From Pseudomonadales bacterium (GTDB lineage: Bacteria > Pseudomonadota > Gammaproteobacteria > Pseudomonadales > Halieaceae), in contig JACKNN010000001.1 of NCBI GenBank assembly GCA_024234855.1, positions 310,001 to 374,000 on the forward strand: a stretch of DNA of 64,000 bases. The letters are read 5' to 3'. Position 1 is the first letter of the stretch. Each line of letters opens with the position of its first letter. Positions 36,020 to 44,503 of this stretch are shown here, piece after piece. The notes below the pieces were generated by a model. That model ran no database searches. It saw nothing but the letters and a program-made list of their open reading frames with translations, and had not been told where the DNA came from. The position numbers and the translations under genes were made by a program.

Positions 36020-39000
36020 TTGAAACTCACCGCCAGTTCGCTGAACAATCCAGCGGCTGTTATCGTGGCAGTCACGATCATCCTCGTGTTCGGCATCGCC
36101 AGCCTGGTGCGCCTGCCGATACAGCTGTTTCCGGATATCGAAGCCCCCAAGATCGCCATCCACACCGGTTGGCGAGCGGCCTCGCCACGGGAGATTGAGT
36201 CGGAGATCATCGAGCCCATCGAGGCGGTGCTGCGGGGTCTCCCCGGCCTCAAGGAAATGTCGGCGACGGCGAACCCGGGTGAAGGCTGGATCAACCTCGA
36301 GTTCGGCCTGGAAACCGACATGCAGCGCACCCTGATAGAGGTTATCTCGCGCATGAACCGGCTGGACCCCCTGCCCCGGGATGCCACCCAGCCGCTGATC
36401 ATGCTGGGCGGCGACAGCGACGAAACGCCCGCCCTGACCTATTTCTTCCTGCAGTTGCTGCCCGGCACCCCCGGTCAGGTGAGCGACTACATGCAATTTA
36501 TCGAGGACACCGTGCGGCCGGCCCTGGAAGTCGTGCCCGGGGTCGCTCGGGTCACCGCTTCGCTGGGCAACGGGCGCGGCGAACAGGTGCTCGAGATCCT
36601 GTTCGATCCCTACCGCGCCGCACAGCTGGGCATCGACCTGCCGGCGACCGCCGAACGGCTGGGGCAGGCCAATGATGTCAGTGGCGGCTTTGTCGAGGTG
36701 GGCAGGCGCCAGTACACCCTGCGCTTCACCGGCAGGTACGAGCCGGCGGAGCTGTCCGGCTTCGTGCTCGACTGGCGCGATGGCCGGCCAGTGAAACTCG
36801 GCGATATCGCCGACATCCGGGTGACCCGCGGCGAGCAGGTCCTGACCACCAGCCAGAACGGCAACCCGGCGATAGGCATCCGTATCGAAAAGGAAAACGG
36901 TGCCAACGCTCTGGAGGCACTGAATACCGTCAAGGGGATCGTCGAAGAACTCAACGCCGGCGAGCTGCAGCAGCGGGGGCTGGTGATGGCCCAGTCGTTC
37001 GACGCCTCCGTGTTCATCTACCGGGCAATCTCCCTGGTGGCGAGCAACATATTCCTCGGCATATTCCTGGCTATCGGTATCCTGTGGTGGTTCCTGCGTC
37101 GCCTGCGGGCCACGCTCATTATCGCCATCGCCATTCCCATCTCGCTGCTCGCCACCTTTATCGTGCTGAATACGGCGGGGCGCAGCCTCAACGTCATCTC
37201 CCTTGCGGGGCTGGCGTTTGCCGTGGGCATGGTGCTGGACGCGGCCATCGTGGTGCTGGAGAACATCGTGCGCCTGCGGGAAAAGGGCCTGACCTCCACC
37301 GAGGCGGCGCTGCTGGGCTCCAGCCAGGTATGGGGCGCGCTGCTGGCCTCGACCGCAACCACCGTGGCCATATTCCTGCCGGTGCTGTTCATGCGCGAGG
37401 TCGAGGGCCAGCTGTTCGCCGACCTGGCCATCACCATCGCCATCGCGGTTATCGTATCCACCGTGGTCGCGGTGACTATCATTCCGCTGGCGGCCAGGAC
37501 CTGGCTGCACGGCGCATCCCTGCAGGACCACAACCAGGCGCTATGGCAGCGCATTACCGGCCTGATCATGGCCATCACCGCCACGGCGCCCAGGCGCTGG
37601 GCGCTGGTGGTGAGCATGGTCAGCCTGCCCCTGGTGCTCAGCGTCGCCCTGCTGCCCGAGCTGGATTACCTGCCGCCGGTAAAGCGCGATGCGGTCGACG
37701 CCTACTTCTGGTTTCCCCCGGGCGCCGGTGAGCACACCATCGCCAGTGAATACCTGCAGGTGCTGGACGAGCGACTGGCGCCCTATATGAGCGGTGAACG
37801 CCAGCCCGCGCTCAAAAACTACTACATCCTGAACTGGCCCGGCGGCGGCGCCATCGGCGCCCGCGTACTCGACCAGGACCGGGTAAAGGAGCTGGAGCGG
37901 ATCATGGACGAGGAAATCTTCGCCGATCTGCCGGACCTCAAACACTACGCCGCCCAGGGCAACCTGTTTTCCGGCTTCGGCGGCGACCGGATGATCAAGA
38001 TCCACCTGCAATCAAGAGACCGGGCGGCGCTGGCCGCGGCGGCGCAGCTGGCCCAGTCCCTGCTGGAGGAGGCGTTGCCGGACGTGGGCATCATAGCCAA
38101 TCCCTCGCTGGAGCAGGCCGAGCCGGAACTGCAGCTGATACCCGATGACCGGCGCATCTCCGAGGCCGGCTGGAGCCGGGCGGATGTGGGTGTGCTGGTG
38201 CGGGCACTGGGCCAGGGCCAGTATGTCGGCGAGCATTTCAACGGCGAGAAGCGCATGGATATCATCCTGCGCGCGCAGCCCTGGGACTCCCCGGAAAAAC
38301 TGGCGTCCATGCCCGTGGCTACCGGCAACGGTTCCGTCGTGCCACTGTCGGAGCTGGTGGAACTCCGGCGCACCGTGGGCCCCGACCAGCTGGTGCGTAT
38401 CGACAGCCGCCGCACCATCACCCTCGATGTGTACCCCTCGGATGAGATGTCGCTGGAGCACGTGCTTGAGATCGTCAAAACCACGGTCGAACCTCGCCTG
38501 AAGGAGGTCATGCCCGGCGACGGCAATATTCTGTACGGTGGCAGCGCCAACGCCCTGACCCGGGCGATCAAGTCGATGGCGGGGAATTTTGCCCTCGCGC
38601 TGATCGTCCTGTTCCTGCTGATGGCCGCGCTGTTCCGCTCGCCCCGCGACAGCGCCATGGTGGTGCTCGCCATGCCGCTGGCCACGGTCGGCGGCGTCAT
38701 CGCCCTGCGGCTGCTCAACCTGGTGACCTTCCAGCCCCTGGACCTGTTGACCATGATAGGTTTTGTGATCCTGCTCGGGCTGGTCGTCAACAACGCCATA
38801 TTGCTGGTGCACCAGACCCGCTCCGCCGAGCGCGGGGGACTGTCCCGGGAGCAGTCTGTCGAACAGGCCCTGCAGACACGGTTGCGGCCGATCTTCATGA
38901 GCACGCTCACCAGCATATTCGGCATGTTGCCGCTGCTGCTGCTGCCGGGCGCGGGCAGTGTGATTTATCGCGGCCTGGCCGCGGTTATCGTCGGAGGTAT

Positions 39001-39124
39001 GTGTGTCAGCACCGTGTTCACCCTGGTGCTGCTGCCCTGCCTGCTGCGCATGGGGGAACACCAGGGCGACAATGTCGCCGGTGCTGGCGAAACGCATCCG
39101 GACAGCCTGGAGTCCGCCGCATGA
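36020..39124 (+). CDS. RND efflux permease
   Basis: A 1034-residue RND transporter with 12 membrane helices and two large periplasmic loops. It starts with TTG; a GGGG site lies 8 bases ahead. The proton-relay helix 4 reads GMVLDAAIVVLEN, with a single aspartate where AcrB has two. It probably exports hydrophobic compounds by proton exchange, working with the adaptor encoded next. The order permease-adaptor is the reverse of acrAB, and no TolC-type gene is in the window. Confidence 0.93.
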   Translation: MKLTASSLNNPAAVIVAVTIILVFGIASLVRLPIQLFPDIEAPKIAIHTGWRAASPREIESEIIEPIEAVLRGLPGLKEMSATANPGEGWINLEFGLETDMQRTLIEVISRMNRLDPLPRDATQPLIMLGGDSDETPALTYFFLQLLPGTPGQVSDYMQFIEDTVRPALEVVPGVARVTASLGNGRGEQVLEILFDPYRAAQLGIDLPATAERLGQANDVSGGFVEVGRRQYTLRFTGRYEPAELSGFVLDWRDGRPVKLGDIADIRVTRGEQVLTTSQNGNPAIGIRIEKENGANALEALNTVKGIVEELNAGELQQRGLVMAQSFDASVFIYRAISLVASNIFLGIFLAIGILWWFLRRLRATLIIAIAIPISLLATFIVLNTAGRSLNVISLAGLAFAVGMVLDAAIVVLENIVRLREKGLTSTEAALLGSSQVWGALLASTATTVAIFLPVLFMREVEGQLFADLAITIAIAVIVSTVVAVTIIPLAARTWLHGASLQDHNQALWQRITGLIMAITATAPRRWALVVSMVSLPLVLSVALLPELDYLPPVKRDAVDAYFWFPPGAGEHTIASEYLQVLDERLAPYMSGERQPALKNYYILNWPGGGAIGARVLDQDRVKELERIMDEEIFADLPDLKHYAAQGNLFSGFGGDRMIKIHLQSRDRAALAAAAQLAQSLLEEALPDVGIIANPSLEQAEPELQLIPDDRRISEAGWSRADVGVLVRALGQGQYVGEHFNGEKRMDIILRAQPWDSPEKLASMPVATGNGSVVPLSELVELRRTVGPDQLVRIDSRRTITLDVYPSDEMSLEHVLEIVKTTVEPRLKEVMPGDGNILYGGSANALTRAIKSMAGNFALALIVLFLLMAALFRSPRDSAMVVLAMPLATVGGVIALRLLNLVTFQPLDLLTMIGFVILLGLVVNNAILLVHQTRSAERGGLSREQSVEQALQTRLRPIFMSTLTSIFGMLPLLLLPGAGSVIYRGLAAVIVGGMCVSTVFTLVLLPCLLRMGEHQGDNVAGAGETHPDSLESAA

Positions 39125-39146
39125 ACCATATACAGGGAACCACAAC

Positions 39147-40193
39147 ATGAAGTACTTCGGCGCACTGGTTTTTGCAGTGGCGGGTCTCGGCGCCTGTGCG
39201 GGGACTGCCCTGGGTGCCACGGAGCCGCCAGCAATTGTCGAGGTAGCTGAAGTGGGCCGCAGCAGCGGCATGGCCGTACTCAAGCTGCCCGGCACCGTGC
39301 TCAGCAAGCAGGACGCGCAACTCTCTGCCGAGGTGACCGGCCGCCTGGTCTGGGTTGCCGAGGTGGGCGAGCATATCGCCGCGGGCGAGCCGCTGGCTAT
39401 TATCGACGACCACCTGCTGCAACTGCAGCTGCGCAACGACTGGGCCCAGATCGAGCGACTCAAGGCCGATATCGAATACAACCAGCGGCAGATCGCCCGA
39501 CTCGAGGCACTGGCGCAGCAGAACAACACCTCCAAATCGGGCCTGGACGAGATGCAGTCGCGGCTGCAGATGCTGCTGCAGGAGCAGCGCATCGCCGAGG
39601 TGAACCGGGACCGCACCGTGTACGACCTTGGCCGCGCCCGGGTCCGCGCACCGTTTTCAGGCGTGATAGTGAGCCGGGACGCAGACCTCGGTGAGTACAC
39701 CGAGCCCGGCGACCCGCTGCTGCGCCTGGTCGATACCGAATCGCTGGAGATCAGCGTCAACGCCCCGCTGCGCTCGGCGCGCTACAACCGGCCCGAGGCC
39801 CAGGTGCCGGTGTACGGCGAGGGCCAGCAGGCGACCGCCCGGATACGGGCGCTGGTGCCGGTGGGGGACAGCCTGTCCAGGATGATGGAATTGCGCCTCA
39901 GCCTCGCGCCCGGGCACTGGTCTATCGGCGAGGCGGTAACGGTGGAACTGGCCGACAGCGCCAGGGCCGATACCCTGAGCGTGCCCAGGGACGCCCTGGT
40001 GCTGCGCGACCAGGAGGTATTCGTCTACACCCTGTCCGCGGACAATACCGCCGTCAAGGTGGCCGTCACCACCAGTCCGGGCAACGGCACCGAGATCGGG
40101 GTCGCCGGCGACCTGGAGGCGGGGGCACTGGTCGTGGTGCGCGGTGCGGAGCGCCTGCGCGACGGCCAGGCAGTCAGGATCAACCGGCGCTAG
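39147..40193 (+). CDS. RND periplasmic adaptor (membrane fusion protein)
   Basis: A 348-residue HlyD-type adaptor: an N-terminal export signal, a biotinyl-lipoyl-like half (AEVTGRLVWVAEVGEHIAAG), a helical hairpin (about 90-150), a returning lipoyl half (RVRAPFSGVIVSRDADLGEY), and beta-barrel and membrane-proximal domains. The signal contains LGAC, so lipidation is possible, but cleavage after ALGA is equally plausible. It follows the permease by 22 bases. Confidence 0.92.
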   Translation: MKYFGALVFAVAGLGACAGTALGATEPPAIVEVAEVGRSSGMAVLKLPGTVLSKQDAQLSAEVTGRLVWVAEVGEHIAAGEPLAIIDDHLLQLQLRNDWAQIERLKADIEYNQRQIARLEALAQQNNTSKSGLDEMQSRLQMLLQEQRIAEVNRDRTVYDLGRARVRAPFSGVIVSRDADLGEYTEPGDPLLRLVDTESLEISVNAPLRSARYNRPEAQVPVYGEGQQATARIRALVPVGDSLSRMMELRLSLAPGHWSIGEAVTVELADSARADTLSVPRDALVLRDQEVFVYTLSADNTAVKVAVTTSPGNGTEIGVAGDLEAGALVVVRGAERLRDGQAVRINRR

Positions 40194-42409
40194 CCGACAG
40201 CGACGCGGCCGGCAGCCGACGAGGCGCGCGCCACCACCTCGCCAATGACACTGGCCTGCGGGTAGTCACCGCCGCGCAGCGCTTCCAGCAAGCTGCCGGT
40301 CCGCTGCGGCGCGACGCCGAGCAGCAGTCCGCCGCTGGTCTGCGGGTCGAACAGGATCTGCAGCAGGTCTTCATCCACCCGGCCCGTCAACTCCAGCCCC
40401 TCGCGGGCACCGGCGTTGGCCGGGTGCATGCTGCTGCGAAGTCCCTGGCGCAGGTGTGCCAGGGCGCCGTCCAGCAGCGGCAGCCGCGCCAGTTGCAGGC
40501 GGGCGTCGCACGCCTCCCCCAGCATTTCCAGCAGGTGACCGAGCAGGCCGAAGCCGGTGATATCGGTGCAGGCGCTGGCGCCATTAGCAAGCGCTAACTC
40601 CGCCGCCAGGCGATTACTTACAAGCATCGAGTCGATGGCGGCGCCGATATGGCGGCCGTCGGCGCAGCGCTGCATATGGGCTGCAAACAGCACGCCGGTA
40701 CCCAGCGGTTTGGCCAGGATCAGCTGATCGCCAATCGCCAGCCCGCGCTTGCCGAGCAGGCGACCATCGCCCGCCATGGCGATGCCATTGACCACAAAAC
40801 CGACCGTGAGTTCGGGGCCCTGCATGCTGTGCCCCCCCGCCAGCGGGCAGTCTGCCGCCGCCAGTTCGTGCAGTGCACCCGCCAGCAACTGCTTCAGTTC
40901 CCGCCGCAGGATGGCCGGCCCGGCAAAGGGCAGGGTGATGGCGGCGAGTGCGGATACCGGCCTGGCACCGCTGGCGTACACATCACTCAGGGCGTGGTTG
41001 GCGGCGATCCGCCCCATCAGCCACGGGTCGGCCACCAGTTCCCGCAGCAGGTCCAGGCTCTGTACGATCGCGGCACTGCCGCTGCCGGGAACAGCCGCAG
41101 TATCGTCCGCCACCCCGGGAGAGGGGCAGTGGCGGGGGAACTCCAGCGCCAGTTCCGCCAGCGCCCGCGCCAGGGGATCGGCCCCCACCTTGGCACCGCA
41201 GCCGCCGCAGGGCTGTTGCGCGGGGCCTGATTCGACCTCTGCCACGCTGCCCCGGTCGCCCTGCGGCATGCTCGCCGGCAGCTGTTCGAAACGGGCCATG
41301 AATGTGCGGTCGATGGCGTCTTTCCAGCGCCACACCCAGCGGCCGGTGGCACTGAACGGCCCCTTGTCGGCGCTGGCCAGGCGGTCCCCCAGCGACACCA
41401 GTGACAGGAATCGCCGTTGCGGCCGATGCTCCCGCAGGGGCTTGCCCATGAGGGCGGCGCGCAGATTGTGGGCCAGCACCGGCCCCTGGCGCACGGCGTA
41501 GACCCCGGCCTTGGGACGGGGGTGATTGAGTTGGGTGGCGATATCGCCGGCACCGAATACCCGCGCGTCGGCCACCGAGTGCAGGCTGTCCGTCACCGCG
41601 AGAAAGCCGCGTTCGTCCACCGGCAGGCCGCTGGCGGCGATCCAGGGCGCCGCGGCCGCGCCGGTACACCAGAACAGCTCATCGAAGGAGGCCTGGCGGC
41701 CATCGGCCAGCAGCAGCCGGTTTGCCTCCACCCGCACCACCCGGGCATCCAGTTCCAGCGCAACGCCGTGGCGCGCCAGTGCCGCCATGACGCCTTTGCG
41801 AGCCCCGCTGTTATAGCCCTGGAGTATCTCCGGCGCGCCGCACCACAGTTCGATATCGACCGGGTTGTGTTCCAGCCGGTGCGCCATGGCCAGCGCCAGC
41901 TCCACGCTGCCGGCACCGCCGCCCACCACCGCGATGCGCTGCCGGGTCCCCGGCGGCAGGACCGCCAGCCGTTGCAACAGGTCCTGCCAGCGCTGCCACA
42001 GGCCCGCTACCGGTTTGACCGGCACCGCATGTGCCCGCGCCCCGGGCACCGGGTCCAGCTCCGGCTGGGAGCCGATATCGATGCTGACCAGGTCGTACTC
42101 GATGTCCGGCCGGCCCACCAGGGACAACCGCCGCGCCTGCGGGTCCAGGGCGGTGACCTCCCCGGCGATAAAACGCACCCCGGCCCACTGGCACAGGCGG
42201 GCCAGGTCGATATGGGTCTGCTCAAAACGGTAGTGACCGGCGACCAGGCCCGGCAACATGCCGGAATAGGGGGTATGGCTGGCCGGGGATATCAAGGTGA
42301 TGCGCAGGCCCGCCACCGGGCGCATGGCCAGCATGCGCAGCACCAGCGCATGGCTGTGGCCGCCGCCCACCAGCACCAGGTCCCTGGCAATTGCAGTTGG
42401 CGCCAACAT
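40190..42409 (-). CDS. selD: Bifunctional NDH-like FAD domain / selenide, water dikinase
   Basis: A 739-residue fusion. Residues about 1-360 form an NADH-dehydrogenase-like pyridine-nucleotide oxidoreductase (GGGHSHA near the start, VVGGGAGSVELA, FGAGDIAT). Residues about 395-739 are SelD, with the catalytic-site CGGCGAKVG, ADDTAAV and the GGHSMQGPE block. SelD makes selenophosphate from selenide and ATP; the flavin half may supply or handle reduced selenium. Such fusions are known. selU follows upstream in the operon. Its stop shares CTAG with the stop of the adaptor gene. Confidence 0.93.
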   Translation of the reverse strand: MLAPTAIARDLVLVGGGHSHALVLRMLAMRPVAGLRITLISPASHTPYSGMLPGLVAGHYRFEQTHIDLARLCQWAGVRFIAGEVTALDPQARRLSLVGRPDIEYDLVSIDIGSQPELDPVPGARAHAVPVKPVAGLWQRWQDLLQRLAVLPPGTRQRIAVVGGGAGSVELALAMAHRLEHNPVDIELWCGAPEILQGYNSGARKGVMAALARHGVALELDARVVRVEANRLLLADGRQASFDELFWCTGAAAAPWIAASGLPVDERGFLAVTDSLHSVADARVFGAGDIATQLNHPRPKAGVYAVRQGPVLAHNLRAALMGKPLREHRPQRRFLSLVSLGDRLASADKGPFSATGRWVWRWKDAIDRTFMARFEQLPASMPQGDRGSVAEVESGPAQQPCGGCGAKVGADPLARALAELALEFPRHCPSPGVADDTAAVPGSGSAAIVQSLDLLRELVADPWLMGRIAANHALSDVYASGARPVSALAAITLPFAGPAILRRELKQLLAGALHELAAADCPLAGGHSMQGPELTVGFVVNGIAMAGDGRLLGKRGLAIGDQLILAKPLGTGVLFAAHMQRCADGRHIGAAIDSMLVSNRLAAELALANGASACTDITGFGLLGHLLEMLGEACDARLQLARLPLLDGALAHLRQGLRSSMHPANAGAREGLELTGRVDEDLLQILFDPQTSGGLLLGVAPQRTGSLLEALRGGDYPQASVIGEVVARASSAAGRVAVG

Positions 42410-42412
42410 GCC

Positions 42413-43507
42413 TCAGCCGGCTCCCGCCGCCCAGTGGACCACGGCCTCGCGGCTGCCGCAAAACAGCACCTGGCCGGCGCGCTGGGCCAGCTGGTATTCG
42501 TACATGGGGTCGTAGTACTGCGCCAGCAGGGTGGCGATCCACTGCCGGTGCAGGGCGAGGTCGCCGCCTGCGGCCTGGGCGGCGAAAGCAGCGGTCATGA
42601 CATCGCTCACCTGTTGGTAGCGCTGGCCTCCCAGGCGCTTGCGAATCCGGCCCAGGTCATCCTGCAGTTTTTGTCCGTGCAGGGCCGGGCCATCATCGCC
42701 GTACAGGTCCGCGAATCGCCGGCCCAGGTCCAGCACGTAATCGGCGACGATCACCTCCACCCGCTGTTCCAGGCTCTCCTCGACCACCACCATGGGGCTG
42801 CCTGTCATCCGCTCCCGCAACGACTCGGGCAGGTACAGGCGACCGATCAGGCGGCCCTCGTCCTCGACAAATACCCGGGTCTGCTCCGAAGCGAGCAATT
42901 TGAGCAGGGCGATGCTCAGCGCATTCTCGAAATCGATCTGGCCGGGCTGGGGTTCGGGCAACTGACCAAAGGTTGAACCGCGGTGGTTGGCCAGCCCCTC
43001 CAGGTCCACACTGCGCGACAGCCGCTTGATGACCCGGGTCTTGCCGGTGCCGGTCTTGCCACTGATAAGGATAAGCTCGGCGCGCTCAAGCGACCGCTCA
43101 AGCTCCTCCAGTAAAAAGCGGCGCATGGCCTTGTAGCCACCCCGCACCAACGGGTAATCGATACCCTCGTCCCGCAGCCACTGCTGCACGGTTTGCGAGC
43201 GCAGACCGCCCCGGAAGCAGTACAGGTAACCCTGCGGGTGGCGGTGGGCGAACTCACTCCAGCGCGCCAGGCGCCCGGCCCTGGTGGCGCCCGCCACCAG
43301 CTGGTGCCCCAGTGTTATCGCCGCCGCCTGGCCCTGCCGCTTGTAGCAGGTACCGACCTGGGCCCGCTCATCATCTGTCAGCAATGGCAGGCTGTGAGCC
43401 GTGGGAAAGGCGCCGTGGCTGAATTCCGCCGGCGCGCGCATATCCATCATCGGCGCATCTGTGAGAAACAGCTCCCGGTAATCAGCGGTATCGGGGCGCG
43501 CGGGCAT
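42413..43507 (-). CDS. selU: tRNA 2-selenouridine synthase SelU (MnmH)
   Basis: A 364-residue protein with an N-terminal rhodanese domain whose catalytic cysteine is in YCFRGGLRSQ, and a P-loop domain (ISGKTGTGKT). It geranylates and then selenates 2-thiouridine 34 of tRNAs for Lys, Glu and Gln, using selenophosphate from SelD, encoded 3 bases downstream. The pair indicates selenouridine use; no selA/selB is present here. Confidence 0.96.
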   Translation of the reverse strand: MPARPDTADYRELFLTDAPMMDMRAPAEFSHGAFPTAHSLPLLTDDERAQVGTCYKRQGQAAAITLGHQLVAGATRAGRLARWSEFAHRHPQGYLYCFRGGLRSQTVQQWLRDEGIDYPLVRGGYKAMRRFLLEELERSLERAELILISGKTGTGKTRVIKRLSRSVDLEGLANHRGSTFGQLPEPQPGQIDFENALSIALLKLLASEQTRVFVEDEGRLIGRLYLPESLRERMTGSPMVVVEESLEQRVEVIVADYVLDLGRRFADLYGDDGPALHGQKLQDDLGRIRKRLGGQRYQQVSDVMTAAFAAQAAGGDLALHRQWIATLLAQYYDPMYEYQLAQRAGQVLFCGSREAVVHWAAGAG

Positions 43508-43515
43508 GGCGGAAC

Positions 43516-44421
43516 TTACTCGGCCTCACCGCCGAAAAGGGCGAGCACACGCGCCTGCAGACTGCCGATGGCATCGGTCATCAGGGCAAAATCCGCATCC
43601 AGGCGGGCGGCCTCGTCGCCCTCGGCAATGTCCTCGTTTTCCTTCATCAGCTCGTCCGCGAACTTGAGGCGACGCAGGCACAGGTCCTCGGCCAGCACCA
43701 GCTGCAGGCGCTCGTCCCAGCCCAGGGAAATGCGGGCGACCTGCTTGCCCGCGTGCAGGTGAGTTTCCACCTCTTCGCTGAGCAGATCAACGCCACGACA
43801 GCGCACCACACCGCCCTCCTCGCCGGGTTCGCGCAACTCGCACTCCTGCCCCAGCTCAAAATCCTGCGGCAGGTTGCGGTGCAGCAGCCAGTTGGTCATC
43901 ACCGCCACCGGCGCATTGTTTACCTGGGGCAGCAGTACCGGAAAGCTGCCGATGCATTCGCGCAGCAGGTTGAGCAGTTCCTCGGCCCGGGTGGCGCTGG
44001 CGGCATCGACAAAAACCCAGTTGGTCCGGGTATCGATATAGGCGTACATGGCGGAGGAGCGGCTGAAGGCCCGCGGCAGGCAGTCCTGCACAATCTCGTC
44101 CTTGAGGTTGAGGCGCTCCTTGCGGTAGACCTTGCGCCCCTGGCCCGCCTCGATCTCCTCCACTTTCTCGTCGAGCATTTCGCGCACCACGGTGGAGGGC
44201 AGGATTTTCTCCTCCCGCTTGAGCTTGACCAGCAGGCGGCCGGCGGCGGCGTGGACCAACTCGCCATCCTCCGAGCCCAGGGGCGGCACCCAGCCCAGGG
44301 CCAGGGCCTGGGATTTGGCGCAGGGTTCAAAGCCCCGCTGGGCCAGTTGCTCGCCCAGTTGCTCCGGGGAAAGGGTAAAGGGACTGGTCAGGCGATAGGC
44401 CCGGATATTCTTGAACCACAT
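43516..44421 (-). CDS. rdgC: Recombination-associated protein RdgC
   Basis: A 301-residue RdgC: starts MWFKNIRAYRL, with the typical ALGWVPPLG and VVREMLDEKVEEIE segments. RdgC is a ring-shaped DNA-binding protein that modulates RecA. It lies 8 bases upstream of selU on the same strand, so it may be co-transcribed with selU-selD. Confidence 0.96.
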   Translation of the reverse strand: MWFKNIRAYRLTSPFTLSPEQLGEQLAQRGFEPCAKSQALALGWVPPLGSEDGELVHAAAGRLLVKLKREEKILPSTVVREMLDEKVEEIEAGQGRKVYRKERLNLKDEIVQDCLPRAFSRSSAMYAYIDTRTNWVFVDAASATRAEELLNLLRECIGSFPVLLPQVNNAPVAVMTNWLLHRNLPQDFELGQECELREPGEEGGVVRCRGVDLLSEEVETHLHAGKQVARISLGWDERLQLVLAEDLCLRRLKFADELMKENEDIAEGDEAARLDADFALMTDAIGSLQARVLALFGGEAE

Positions 44422-44503
44422 AAGCTGTTACGGACTCCGGCAAAAGGCGGGGATTGTACCCCACTGGCAGCCCAGCGCCAGCAGCGGGGTCACCAGCCTG
44501 CCC

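Noticed and set aside
38012..39760. Minus-strand open frame of 582 codons opposite the RND genes
   Set aside because: Antisense to two intact transporter genes and without recognisable domains. Other long antisense frames (for example 35981-37531, 47094-48641, 55717-57165) were dismissed for the same reason.
40190..43507. Selenocysteine codon or SECIS element near selD
   Set aside because: All reading frames in the neighbourhood end normally and no in-frame UGA followed by conserved coding sequence was found.
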